The notes: generated from the letters alone by a model not told the origin. DNA of 64,000 nucleotides from Loripinus fragilis (GCA_964019695.1 OZ026527.1:79402831-79466830), one strand, 5' to 3'; shown: positions 11,626 to 23,303, counted from the stretch's first letter. Program-made: numbers and translations.

Positions 11626-12304
11626 ACAAGGGGGATAACTCAATTGTTAAGGGATCAATTTTGAAAAAAGTTATGAATATATACTAAATATGCATTAAAT
11701 CTGATCAGTAGGTACTGAGACATGGTTCTGGGCGGACCAAAAAGTCTGACATACGCACAGATGTCAAAACAATATCCCTCAAATGTAATGAAATGAAACT
11801 GAATATGAAGTACATGTATAGTGAATAATATGGTAATTTATTAAACTGTCCTTTGATATACATGATTAAGTGACTTCTCATAACCCTAATTCCAGTGAAT
11901 CAGCGGATGACACGTTTTTTCATGCATTAACATTTGCCCGGTCCCTAGGATGCTGTTTGAACACGAGGCGAACCAGGGAGTGTCTATTTTCTTACACTGG
12001 ATTTCTCTAAACAAAATGGCATCGGCTGTGTACTTTCGAACATCATAACGTCGTCACAAAGTCATAACCATACGCAACGTTTTCGTGAACAAAAACATCA
12101 GCAGAATGATCAGTCTGGTCCGCAACACTTTCAGTAATTATAACGTCATGCAAATAATGAAGGGCTCATTTTAAGTATTTTCAAGTTCAGACCCATTTTC
12201 AAACAGCATGTGAATCTCCTGATTTGAACATGGATTTTCGTTCATTTTACAATGGGTGTAAACAGCTATACGAATAGACATCTATGGAAGAATGAATTTT
12301 TATG
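11626..12304. other. non-coding, nothing recognised
   Basis: AT-rich sequence with no supported ORF or repeat. A few palindromic cgttataacgt-like words occur near 12040-12150. Confidence 0.5.
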
Positions 12305-12935
12305 CAAGTATCAAAAGGATGTGGTATTTGAGTAGTTCTTCAAAGATTCATGCATACACCAAATTTGGGACTACTAGCTCAAGTAAACTGAGATTTGCTC
12401 AGGACACAATATTATATTATTCTAGAAACTAGGTCAGAGGTCAAGGTCACAGTGACCCAAAAATGGTTTTAGACATGCCCCCAACGATAGATGCACTAAA
12501 ACTACAAATGCTGGATTCCAATCTCAATTTAGGGAGATATGCACCTGACACTGCGGACTCTAGAAACTAGGTCAAGGTCAAAGTGACCCAAGGATGGTAT
12601 GTATCATTGTCATCCAATGATTTGTTCACACATCAAAATTGGGGTTCCTACTTCAAATAATATGAGACATGCTGAGGCAGAACTATTGCAGAAACCAGGT
12701 AAGGTGTCAAGTTCACAGTGTCTGTAAAATGGTATGTAACACTCAATCGATTCCAAGATGCATCCACATACCAAATTTGGGATTCCTACCCCAAAAAAAT
12801 TAAGATATATGCACCAAACACAATGTGGATTCTAGATACTAGGTCAGAGGTCTAGGCCACAGTGACCAAAGTTTGGTAAGTAATACTCTGTCTCCCCAAG
12901 ATACATCCATAGCCCCTCTATGTATAACATATTCC
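12305..12935 (+). repeat. tandem array, about 140-bp unit, 4-5 units
   Basis: The unit boundary phrase aaactaggtcagaggtcaag recurs with variants near 12426, 12564, 12692 and 12836, each followed by cacagtgaccc. A truncated unit precedes the first. The general look (oriented units with acatccataccaaatttggg phrases) is that of the core of the HINE-like elements elsewhere in the window, and the block is followed at about 12961 by ctggctagggcctttagttt, which could be a decayed CTAGT-type terminus. No GTCY stretch was found, so the element class is inferred. Confidence 0.65.
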
Positions 12936-13429
12936 ATTAAGCAACTAAGTATATCAATTCCTGGCTAGGGCCTTTAGTTTTGTGATGGTTTCATATATTG
13001 TGTCATTTTAATTTACAATTATTTTAAGCAGACATCTCAAATTACCTTGAATTTTCTTTTGCCCTGATTATCTCTGGAAGTAGCCAAGTTGCTTCATTGC
13101 CATGTGTATTAAGTTTGTCTGTATCTGTAAAATAAATTCGAAATTTATTCGCATAAATTCAATGAGTAATATGTTGGTTCAAAAATAGACTGCACTGGCC
13201 AAGCTTATCATTGCAATCAGTCTACTGTATTCAAGAGATGATTGGTAACCACATGCAAATCTTCAAAATATAATTCTAACGCACCTCGCCTATAAGGCGC
13301 AAGGTTAAAATATGATATATCAAACAACAAATCAGTTAGATGTAACGTCACATTTATGCTTGAATAAAAGACATTACAAATACATGTAAATGTATGCGAC
13401 ACAGTCCAACTATTGGCAGGGAATTATGA

Positions 13430-13629
13430 NNNNNNNNNNNNNNNNNNNNNNNNNNNNNNNNNNNNNNNNNNNNNNNNNNNNNNNNNNNNNNNNNNNNNNN
13501 NNNNNNNNNNNNNNNNNNNNNNNNNNNNNNNNNNNNNNNNNNNNNNNNNNNNNNNNNNNNNNNNNNNNNNNNNNNNNNNNNNNNNNNNNNNNNNNNNNNN
13601 NNNNNNNNNNNNNNNNNNNNNNNNNNNNN
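13430..13629. other. assembly gap of 200 N
   Basis: Exactly 200 unknown bases, the usual placeholder for a gap of unknown size. The frames that run through it are artefacts. It lies about 100 bp outside the left end of the long-TIR element. Confidence 0.99.
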
Positions 13630-14100
13630 AATTTACAGCAAGAGCGGCGTTGGCAGCGGCGGCGTGGACAAAATGTTTTGCAAACGTTTTCAGCAGATGG
13701 CATTAGTAGGCAAAAGGTAAAAAATTGAAAATACACTGAACCGAAGTTATAAGTAGCCACCATACAATTTTTGCTCCCGTTCAGAAAGTAAAAATCGCTC
13801 TCACAAAATTTAAATTCTATAAAAAGGTCCAAGGCTCTGTCGATACTCTGCAAATTATGTCATTTCAAAATGACGCGTAGACCTCGCACAGACGAGGTCC
13901 GAGTAAAAGTACCATCATGATTTCAAAAAGTCACACTTTTTAGTGTGATATAAACTATTCATCAGATACATTATCCATTTATATTTCAATTAGTTTGAAG
14001 ATGTTTATAACAGCTGTGATAAAAGATGAAAATAATCAAACGTTTTATTTACAATTGAACACTCCATTTCTCTTCTACGTTACCATGAAAACAGCCACTA

Positions 14101-14640
14101 GTGGAGCTGCTTAGTGAGCAAATTTGGGGAAATACTTCATTTGATGATACAAGCATGAAAATTACACCATATGTTCTTTACATGACACAAATTCAAAAAC
14201 GATTCCTGGCGACTTCAAATTCGGCCATTTTCAAGATGGCCGCCAAAAACAAAATGGCCGACACTGCTCACAAGGATGTATGTAGTAAATTGATCATATT
14301 TCATTTTCTGTTCATCACAGAACAACAAACTTGGTATTAAATTAAAGCTAAATCAATGCCCTTTGATGTAAAGTTCAAATATACACATTACTGATTTACA
14401 TATTCATGCATATTAATGAGTTAATCCTTTTTGTCCCCAAATTGGTAAAAAAAATCTTACAAATCAATCATGATTAATATCACAACCTGTGGTCAATGCA
14501 GATTGTCAAACTGATACAAAATTGAGGCTTAAACATTGCTACCAAAGTATACTTATCAATATGTGCACATCAGCTCATTAACGTATTAATGAATATTCAT
14601 ATTCACTTATTTTATATTCAAATACCAATTTAGGCTGTTC
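14101..14640 (+). repeat. left long inverted-repeat arm of the 6.4-kb element
   Basis: Shared blocks with the complementary right arm include tgatgatacaagcatgaaa, aaaacgattcctggc, the triplet of atggccg words (ggccattttcaagatggc), and atattcatgcatattaa. Identity is about 75-80 percent by eye, so the element is old or its arms diverged independently. Confidence 0.8.
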
Positions 14641-14989
14641 TTTCTGTTTTCAAGCATTTTTTGACACTGGGTCAGGCCTCAGACTCAGTGACGGCTCTGA
14701 CGTAAAGCTTTAATAGGTGGGTTGGTGCCTGGTGCTTATCTGTAGCTGGGCCCACCGTGGCTCAACTTGAGTTTTTCTTTAGCTTAGACTATCTGTGGGT
14801 CGTGAGCCCTTTTCTTTGTTTCGCCATGGCGTGTTGATTTAATTAGAGTGTTTCTCCATGATGATACATTGTAATAGTTAGAATATCTCCATGCGAGCTG
14901 AACATTTTTGTACTTCAACAACAGCAGAATCTAGGGCCAGGATTTGGTACCAGTAAAATGCATTTAAGCCCCCTGGTGGCTTAGACTGC

Positions 14990-15880
14990 TGCCTGTTCTA
15001 AGGCGGTGATTCTGTTATTGTTGATTTGTTGTTGATTGGTACTCCCGTTATGGGAGTCTTTATTGTTGTATGTTTTGTTGTACGTTACGTTATGTCCCTT
15101 CTAGTATTGCAATCATCTTGATGGGGAAGAGAGAGCTGGTTGCTTTGCTTGGTTTGTCTTCTTTGTGTCTCGTAATTGTTGTGTGGTTCTTCCTTGCGGT
15201 GCCATGGGTTTGTCTGCGGTTTGTGATTGTGGTATTTCCTGATCATACTCACTTTTTTATTTCCATGAGACATTTGTCGGTTCTGTTAAAGACATAGCTT
15301 GTTAACAGAAAATGTTTTCTTTGGCGTAGATTAGGCGAAAAAATGTTATTTTAAGTGCCCCCTCTCCCACCCCACAGTGCTTCAGCTGCTGTCCTACTAT
15401 ATGGCGGTGGTTCTGTTGTTATTTGTTCATTGTTGTTCCCATTGTGGGATTTTGTGTTTGGTCCTTGTTTGGAATGTAGTACTTAGAGTCATTTCTAGTT
15501 TTGCAGTAATCTGACTGAGGAAGAGAAATCTGACCCTTTACTTGCAGTTCTGTGTCTGTTCCATATGGTGCCAACAGTTGGTATATGGTAGCAGAATCAC
15601 ACCATCCTACCACCCACAATGTTTCAACCGACTGTGTTTGGGGTGATTCGATAGATCGGTGGTTATTGGTGTTTGAAGGGCCTAGGTGGTATTCAATATG
15701 AACATATAAAATGCTAACCAAAGCTGTGAACGTTACATTTTAATCAACATTATCCACGCCTTTTGTTACCAAATTTTGGCGACAAAATGCGTTGCACTGT
15801 AAACCCGCATCTTGTTACCCATGCTTACAGTGGTCTGTGATTGTGGTATTTCCTAGTCATACTCACTTTCTTTAAGGTGG
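14990..15880 (-). repeat. two tandem copies of a dispersed repeat with a shared minus-strand frame
   Basis: Copies at about 14990-15265 and 15395-15880 share gatgggattttgtg-type starts, cattctagttttgcagtaat and gtgattgtggtatttcctga ends. Further copies lie at 37175-37305 and 57525-57740. On the minus strand the copies encode similar polar peptides: IRKYHNHKPQTNPWHRKEEP in the first, the same with small changes at 37 kb and 57 kb, and SLPQSDYCKTRNDSK against SLPHQDDCNTRRD in the two tandem copies. Stops interrupt each copy. The plus-strand hydrophobic frame is probably its shadow. The repeat sits inside the 6.4-kb element upstream of its decayed gene, so it may be an insertion. Function unknown. 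Confidence 0.6.
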
Positions 15881-15889
15881 ATAGAGAAG

Positions 15890-18800
15890 CCATTTCAGAA
15901 CTCATCCACTATTTTTGCCCTCGATCATATTATGCTTGATGGTTACCAGTCAATCTCTCCAACAAGCTTGCCTTGGAACAAATGCATTCTGATGTATACA
16001 TAGAATTTTCCAGAGTTCATTTTGCCTTTCGTAAAACTGAATAAAAGCATTCTCTATCAGATTGCCTTAGACCAAGCCCACAAGCAAAATATTGCAGTCA
16101 TAAAAGATGACTGACGTGCGTTTGGCATAACTGAAGATCAATATAAAGCTTTCTTTCTTTCTCTCTCTGAAAATACTTCTAAACCTCCAAGGAGACTTCA
16201 GAAGGGTATTCTAGTTACCAAGTGCTAAATGGGGTAAGCTTAAATAAAAGATAAGCAAAGTGGGTGGAATGATTTTGTACAGTTATTTTAGCTTAAAGAT
16301 AAAAATCTGAATATGGTGATTTAGGGGGATATATGCACCTGGTGACTAAACTCTGCCACGGTAGGAAACAAGAAAGTGCAGGTTGGGAGGGCATTTCAGT
16401 GTATGACTGTTCTAGGGAAGAAGAGGTATTTATAATAGTTGGTAGAGGTGGGAACTGCTTATATTTGGGTTTCTAGCAGTTTTAAGTGAATCCCTTCAGA
16501 GATACAAAAGAGGTAGTGGTCAGTTGTATTCATAAAACCATGAAGCAGTTAGCTCCCATTAGTCAGAAGCAATATGAAAAGTTTGTAAAGGACATGGCAG
16601 ATTATCATGCGCCTTCTTCGTTAAATGAGCCAATGACAAAAGATATGCTTCCCCTTTTCAGGCAAAAAGCTAAACCAAACAAATCGTCAGCTAAGAATAA
16701 GCTTGGCAGTTTAAAGGATGGCTGACGACTTTCTTTGATATTATTTATCTCATGCCAAAGCAAAAAAGGTGACTTACCAGCAGTTTTCCTACATGAAAAT
16801 CAAAACTGTCCTCCATCCTTATCACAAAAAGGCATGCTTCACTCAGCAGTAAAGTCACAGCTGTATGTCCTTCTTGGGCAAGTTACAAATACAACATATG
16901 AACAACCAAATGTTTGTAAAGGACATGACAAAATCGATGCTCACGTTGTAGACACTGTGTAATGGGTGACACAACCCTGATCAATTTATGATTTAGCAAA
17001 AAAGTTCAGAGCAGCAAAAACGTCTGATGGTATATGCTGCTGAGGTGAGTGTACCTCATTCTGATCTTGAAGAGTTATTAAACCTAATGTGCACACAGCT
17101 TTTTACATTATCATCAGGAAGTTAATCATCAAAACGTGACACATTTTTACGCTTAATGGCAACCAGAAGCGTCCGGCAATAAAAATCATCTAAAAATCCC
17201 AAGTCTGCTAATTGAACGAGTGAAATTGCAGTGCCAAATCTTTCATTTACGAAATTAACTAAAATTACCTCCCGTTGAATTAAACAAATAAGAATTTAAG
17301 GACTTTCAAATCTCCTTAACCTAACATCATTTTGAGGCTGTTTTTGTTTTAATTTGTTGTGTCTGTTTATGACAACAATTACACAATAGAGAAAAACAAA
17401 AACTATGGCTGATGTCGGGCATCTAAGGTTCACCAAATCTGTGTTTTATACCCAACCCCTTTCTGCAAAATCATCAGAGAATTTCCATTATCAATTGTTT
17501 GGATGCTGATTAGTATAAATTAATGTTAAAATGCTTGTGATGATGAAAAAACATCAAATTTGTTCGAGTTTGTTGATTATCAAAATGCTGGACCAATAAT
17601 GAATTTTCTGAGTGTTTTCACGCACACTAGTGATCGATGTTTTGTGACGTCAAAGTATGTTACAGACTAATGGATGTGGCCATAAAAGCAATTCATACAA
17701 CTAGCCAGTTTATCTTATTACAGAGTTAGTTCAGTGATGATTAAATATGCTTAAACGGCTTGGGATTATGACGGACACACAAGTTATTGATGTTGTGACT
17801 TTTGATTTTAAGGGTACTCGTGTTCACAGCTTTGTCAGCGGCTACACTGATTATCAAATGGATTTTTCTTAGGTGCAAATCATTGCAAAATAATAAAAGT
17901 TTGTAAGGTGAAAATTTGAATGAAATGCGTTAATACATTTGGAACTGACAACCATAAACGTCAAGCGGACATAACTTTTTTGTTTGAGTATGTTTAAAAA
18001 AAATCACCAAGATAGTTTGAAAAGTTCGCCAAAAATGGTAACATCAGACCTCCCTAATCATGGAACAACTTCCTTAGATGTGGTGAAAAAAAACTGAAAT
18101 ATTTGGGTTTCTAGCAGTTAAAATCACCCTTTCTCAAATCAACACAAAGATAATAGTTACAAAAGGTGATAGGATTGTTTGATGTTTACAATAGGGATAT
18201 GTTATCTCCATGCAATCAGAGGAAACAGACACTCGTATGATTGTCAACATAAAGCATGCCGCTTTGACAGGAAGCAGAACTCTAACGGTGGTTATTTCAG
18301 ATATCAATGTTGTTATACTAGATATGTAGATGCGCTGATTGGAATATCTACGCTTTGTGGATAGCATTTGGAAAAGGAAACAACTTTTGATGGATGCAGA
18401 CTAATCACTTGGTCCTCATGCAAGGTCATTGCCTTTTTTGCATGCATTAAATTATTGAGTGTGATACTGTTTCTGCATCTGCTGGCAATGGCAAGAAATC
18501 AGCTTGGTAGATGAAGAAACCACAGAAGTTGTTCGTGCCTCAGTATTGCTGCAGGCACAATATCATAGTCTGAAATGGATAGAAAAGAACATATTGTTGT
18601 TTTTATGCACGACTTGAAAGATGGATGAATCGCTTTGATTTATTACTTGCTCGAAAGCACAATGCTATCTGCTCTTTAAGAGCAAGGTATGTTATGGAGA
18701 CAATCGATTGTTACTGAACAGCAATTACAATCTTCATCGAATTGGGGATGGTCAAAGTAAAACAATGTTTGGATTCCTAAATGGACCGAGTTGTATGCTA

Positions 18801-18930
18801 TAGCCAAATGTTGTAAGAAAATCCCAAAATGTGGTTGTTAAAAGTAAAATTGTATGAGACACTTCAAATGTTATCGTTCGAGCACTGTGTTCATGCAATT
18901 GTCAAGACGATTGGTAGTTACATGTAAATG
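15890..18930 (+). pseudogene. decayed element-borne gene; PIN/XPG-I-like motif and Cys-rich C-terminus, family unnamed
   Basis: Coherent blocks appear in the plus strand in one order, broken by stops and frameshifts. (1) 15940-16041 WLPVNLSNKLALEQM..., then YIEFSRVHFAFRKTE. (2) 16052-16144 IALDQAHKQNIAVIKDD, stop, RAFGITED. (3) 16486-16962, 159 codons in one frame with one internal TGA (16723), starting NPFRDTKEV and containing ISCQSKKGDLPAVFLHENQ and KGMLHSAVKSQL. (4) 18202-18326 LSPCNQ then, after a shift, ETDTRMIVNIKHAA...VISDINVVIL. (5) 18352-18507 LWIAFGKGNNF, SLGPHARSLPFLHAL, CDTVSASAGNGKKSAW. (6) 18587-18918 HIVVFMHDLKDG, SNWGWSK, KWTELYAIAKCCKKIPKCGC and ALCSCNCQD. I recall this block order from many uncharacterised cnidarian and mollusc proteins. 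E-x-D-T-R-M followed by an IxxxDxxVVxL strand resembles the acidic core of XPG-I/PIN nucleases; that is inference. The 1.2 kb between blocks 3 and 4 shows nothing recognisable. The gene is dead. Confidence 0.75.
16461..18119 (+). repeat. exact 21-bp direct repeat bracketing block 3 of the decayed gene
   Basis: The word tatttgggtttctagcagtt (plus one leading a) occurs at 16461-16481 and 18099-18119, 1638 bp apart. Each copy sits just before a coding block (NPFRDT at 16486; LSPCNQ at 18202). The word ends in a pyrimidine-rich stretch plus CAG, which could serve as a 3' splice acceptor. Either an internal duplication or a target duplication around an insertion could explain it. Confidence 0.7.
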
Positions 18931-18954
18931 TTTTTATTGTGTGCGATACTACAA

Positions 18955-19460
18955 AGAAGATTTATAAAGTATTTGTAAATGAATATTCATGAATATGATA
19001 ATGCGCTGCAGTGCTATTAAGGTGATTTATACTATGACTAAGTCTAAGCGATAGTTATATTTCACTTTTGATATTCTACATTGACCAGAGGTTAAGATAT
19101 GTTTAATTCAAATATATTTTTACAGATTTTTTGGCCAAATAAATAGAACTTGTTAATATTCATAAATATGCAAATCAGTTTATGTGCATATTTGAATTTA
19201 ATACAAAAGGACAATGATGTAGCTTCAATTTGATACCAAATTTGTTGTTTTATGATGAACAGAAACTGAAATATGAACATTTTACCACATACACTCCCCG
19301 AAAAAATGTCGGCCATTTTGTTTTTTGGTGGCCATCTTGAAATTGGCCGAATTTTAAGTGGCCAGGAATCGTTTTTGGATGCGTGAGATGTAATGAAGAT
19401 ATGGTGAAAATTTCATGCTTGTATCATCAAGTGAAGTATTTTCTCAGTATCCCGCTCCAC
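18955..19460 (-). repeat. right long inverted-repeat arm of the 6.4-kb element
   Basis: Complement of 14101-14640; see that entry for shared blocks. The 600 bp outside this arm (19470-20095) shows no match to the corresponding left-hand sequence, although the terminal 30 bp do match. Confidence 0.8.
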
Positions 19461-20145
19461 TACACCGTCAATAACTTAAAGGATTTTAGCTTAACAATGC
19501 AGTTTGCATACTCACTTTGCACTGCTCTATACGCTTAATTATTTGCGGCACAGCTGTACAATTTTCAGGGGTTCTTTATTGTGAATTGGCGTCACTGTTC
19601 TGTTTTAAAAAAAAACTTAAACAAATGCCATTTAAATGACCATTAAAGTTTCACGTTAAAATCGGAAGTGGACACCAAATTAGTAAAAAATATCGTTAGA
19701 AAATGGGCTCATCAAGTTGCATGGTATTTTGTCAAACATATTAACATAAAATAAAACACATACAATGATTTTAGTATGTACAGCTGATGATTTCTGAAAA
19801 TTTTGGAAAATTCGGAAAATTATCAATTTTTAAAAATTCATAAAAAATCTGTCATAACAAAACTGTCAAGTGTTTGGTGTTTTTTCAAGTCAAATAGGCA
19901 GGTTTGCAATCACCTGTACTTGAATTCGATAAAAACTGCACTCAAAACGCTCATTTTCTTCAAAAAGTTGATTTTTGCATTTTTGAACCCAAAAATCGTG
20001 AAGTGATAGAAAACTCTTCCAAAACACGGCTTAACTTTAGTCCATTACAATGCACATACTTGGGCGAAAATTCATTTCAGTTTCACTAGGTCTTAGTCAG
20101 AAAAAAAGAAATTGAAAAGTGGCTACTTAGAACTTTGGTTCAGTG

Positions 20146-20925
20146 TATATTTAGATTCTTGAATGTTTGGGTAGATCTATAATAAATCAGGCCCTCATTT
20201 AAGAGAGTGTTTTTGTTTTTTTTGAAAATTAATATTTTATTTCTCAATTAAAACATGTTTGGGTCTCCAAAAGAACCATCTCCATAAGACAGATCATTTG
20301 AGCATCCAAATCATGTTATGCGACGAGTTGAACCAGAGCTAAGAAAGAATGTGTCTTGCTCAAGGACACAACATAGTTAATCTGTTTGGCCTCCAACCTG
20401 CAACCTTCAGAGGCGCTGCGCTCCATAAAGAGAAAGAGATAAAGAGAGAGAGACAGAGAGAGACAGAGAGTATTACAGGATCATGTTCAGAGCAGTGCTC
20501 CCGAGCCAATACAATCAAGTGTGGTGTAGAAAAAATATTTGAAAATTTAACCCAGCAAATATGCTTTTGACAAATAAATTACAGCTTATGAGAAACGCTC
20601 TCATCCACTGGTGCTTCTACAACAATAACAATTTTATATAACAGGCAAGTGGGAGATTTGTTTTGAATAATTGCTGGTATGAGAACATGCACCCAGTGTA
20701 ATGCACTTTCATCCGGTACATTCGCACCTCCTATTTCGGAGGGTTGGAAAGTGTATTGCACCAAACACTGCAATTATGACTCGGTTCCCTAGAACACTGG
20801 AAGATGTACACCAAACAGTGAATCAAATACTCCCATAAACTGCTACCTAGGGCTCTGCTTATGCAGCTGTTTGTTTCTCATATGGCTTTGCACGAGACTG
20901 CTCAAGAATAGTTTTTTTTTGTTTT
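20146..20925. other. non-coding with a SINE remnant and AGAG microsatellite
   Basis: At about 20330-20425 on the minus strand is a partial family 1 SINE (gaatgtgtcttgctcaagga followed by a damaged tRNA-like part ending gcgctgcgctc). A GAGAGACA-type microsatellite follows at about 20428-20472. The rest is AT-rich with no gene. Confidence 0.6.
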
Positions 20926-23101
20926 TAGCTCACCTGAGTCGAAGGCTCATGGGTGAGCTAATAGTATACCAGTCACTCCGGCGTCTGTCCGTCCGTCCGG
21001 CGTCCGTCTGTCAACATTTTCAAACATCTTCTCCTCTGAAACCACTGGGCCAATTATACTCAAATTTCATATGGAGACTCCTTAGGATGCAGGAACGAAA
21101 GTTTGTTCAAATGGTTCTGGTCACATGACCGCCACGCCCATATATGGTAAAAACCCTTTAAAATTCTTCTTCTCCAGAACCAGAAGGCCGGTGACCTTGG
21201 GACTTGGTATGTAGCATTGGGGATGTGGGGCCTACCAAGTTTGTTAAAATTATGATCCTAGGTTGACCTTGACCTACTTAACGTCAAGGTCAAATTTGCT
21301 TCCTAATGCATTTAAATGGTAATTTTTTTTGAAAAGTTGATTTTTTATTAAAAACTGTAGAAGCCTTAGTCATTATTCTCACTTGATATGTTTAACCTTA
21401 TGAGACAATGGCTATAAATAAGTTCCAAAGGTCAAGGTTGACCTTTGATCTTTAAGCTAAGTTGCTGATATTGGAGTCCCATCAATGTATTAAAACATAG
21501 TTTTCTCACAAACCATTGGCCCAATTGAACTCAAATTTCATGTGTAGACTCCTTATGCTAAGTTAGCCAAAATTTTACAAAACATTTTGGTCACATGACC
21601 AAGATGGCAGCCACGTCCATATATGGTAAAAACCCTTTAAAAATCTTCTTCTCCAGAACTAGAAGGCCGGTGACCTTGGGACTTGGTATGTAGCATTGGG
21701 GATGTGGGGCCTACCAAGTTTGTTAATTATGATCCTAGGTTGACCTTGACCTACTTAACGTCAAGGTCAAATTTGCTTCCTAATGCATTTAAATGGGATT
21801 TTTTTTTTGAAAAGTTGATTTTTTTTAAAACTGTAGAAGCCTTAGTCATTATTCTCACTTGATATGTTTAACCTAATGAGACAATGGCTATAAATAAGTT
21901 CCAACGGTCAAGGTTGACCTTTGATCTTTCAGCTAAGTTGCTGATATTGGAGTCCCATCAATATATTAAAACATAGTTTTCTCACAAACCATTGGCCCAA
22001 TTGAACTCAAATTTCATGTGTAGACTCCTTATGCTAAGTTAGCCAAAATTTTACAAAACATTTTGGTCACATGACCAAGATGGCAGCCACACCCATATAT
22101 GGTAAAAACCTTTTAAAAATCTTCTTCTCCAGAACCAGAAGGACGGTGACCTTGGGACTTGGTATGTAGCATTGGGGATGTGGGACCTACCAAGTTCGTT
22201 CAGATGATTATCCTAAGTTGACCTTGACTTACTTAACCTCAAGGTCAAATTTGCTTCCTAAAGCATTTAAATGGGATTTTTAAATTATTTTTTTTTAATA
22301 CCGTTGAAGCCAAAGTCATTATTCTCACTTGATTTGTTTAACCTAATGAGACAATGGCTATAGATAAGTTCCAAAGGTCAAGGTTGACCTTTAACTTTTC
22401 AGCCAAGGTCGCTCATATTGGAATCACATCAACACATTAAAACATAGTTTCCTCAGAAACCACTTGGCCAATTGAACTCAAATTTCACATGAAGACACCT
22501 TATGATAGGTTAGCCAAAAATTATACAAATTGTACTGGTCACATTACCAAGATGGCCACCATGCCCATATATGGTAAAAGCCTTTAAAAATCTTCATCTC
22601 TGGAATCAAAAGGCCAACAGCCTTGGGACTTGATATGTAGCATTGGGGATGTAGGCCCTAACAGATTTGCACAAATGATGAATCTAGGTTGACCTTGACC
22701 TACTTTATGGCAAGGTCAAATTTGATTCCTAATGCATTTATGTGGGAAAAATCTTGAAATGTTTATTTTTCTATAACTGTTTAGGCCGAAATCATAATAT
22801 TTGCAAGAAATATTTAACGTAATGTGACAATGGTTTTATATAAGTACCAAATGTCAAGCTGACCTGTGACCTTTTATCTAAGGCCACTCATTTGGACTGC
22901 CATACACCTATATTAACATCTTTTCCTCAGAAATCACTGGGCTGTTTGATGGAGTATTCATTAGATTGTTTTCGGTCACTCCAAAATGGCCGCACCCCCA
23001 TAGAACAAAATATGTTTCATTATATTACGTAGTTGATCTTGACCTATTTAACATTATTAAGGAGATCAGGTGAGCGCTTCAGGACCGTCAGGTCCTCTAG
23101 T
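20926..23101 (+). mobile_element. HINE/DINE-like element, complete copy with four ~475-bp core units
   Basis: 5' terminus TAGCTCACCTGAG at 20926 with a hairpin to GGTGAGCTA (20952-20960). A GTCY microsatellite (gtctgtccgtccgtccgg, about 20984-21008) follows. The core units start with ccatatatggtaaaa at 21138, 21618, 22093 and 22565, a period of 472-480 bp, the last diverged. The 3' end has CAGGTGAGC (23067-23075), the exact complement of the 5' GCTCACCTG, then a hairpin AGGACC-GTCA-GGTCCT (23081-23096) directly followed by CTAGT. Short subterminal inverted repeats, a GTCY tract, a tandem core and a 3' hairpin are the hallmarks published for DINE-1/HINE and bivalve pearl elements. It encodes no protein; the 85-codon frame at its 5' end is not a gene. 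Confidence 0.85.
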
Positions 23102-23303
23102 TTTATTTTTTTTTTTTTATAGTTTTGTAGCGCTACGAAACGCTATATCGTCACATACCCTAGTGCATTGCAAAGTGAAATAAAGCGCTACAAAACGCTC
23201 GCTATAAGCAACTCTCGCCAGAATACACTAAAAATTTTTACCCTACGATCAAACTGGTGACCTCCTCTTCGAAATTTTGTTCTAAAAGTTGGAGGTGTGC
23301 TAG

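Larger units (their letters stand above)
13734..20145 (+). mobile_element. 6.4-kb long-inverted-repeat DNA element carrying a decayed gene
   Basis: The left end CACTGAACCGAAGTT (13734) is mirrored by AACTTTGGTTCAGTG at the right (ending 20145), with matching continuation taagtagccac. Both ends are flanked by TA (13732-13733 and 20146-20147), which fits a TA target duplication. Inside, about 540 bp at 14101-14640 matches the complement of about 18955-19460 at roughly 75-80 percent. The blocks between the terminal 30 bp and these arms differ between the two sides. Between the arms sit 15890-18930 with a decayed plus-strand gene and nested repeats at 14990-15880. The ends and length fit a TA-duplicating cut-and-paste transposon. 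I cannot name the superfamily, because the gene is not a transposase that I recognise. Confidence 0.75.

Noticed and set aside
13390..13853. Open frames on both strands crossing the assembly gap
   Set aside because: They are open only because N codons are not stops.
21137..22900. Possible CRISPR-like or satellite array
   Set aside because: Units of 472-480 bp with hairpin-bounded ends are the core of one HINE-like element, not spacer-repeat structure.
20926..23101. Classical Helitron with 5'-TC and CTRR-3'
   Set aside because: The 3' end CTAGT with a hairpin fits loosely, but the short subterminal inverted repeats, GTCY tract and TT target fit the HINE/DINE type better.
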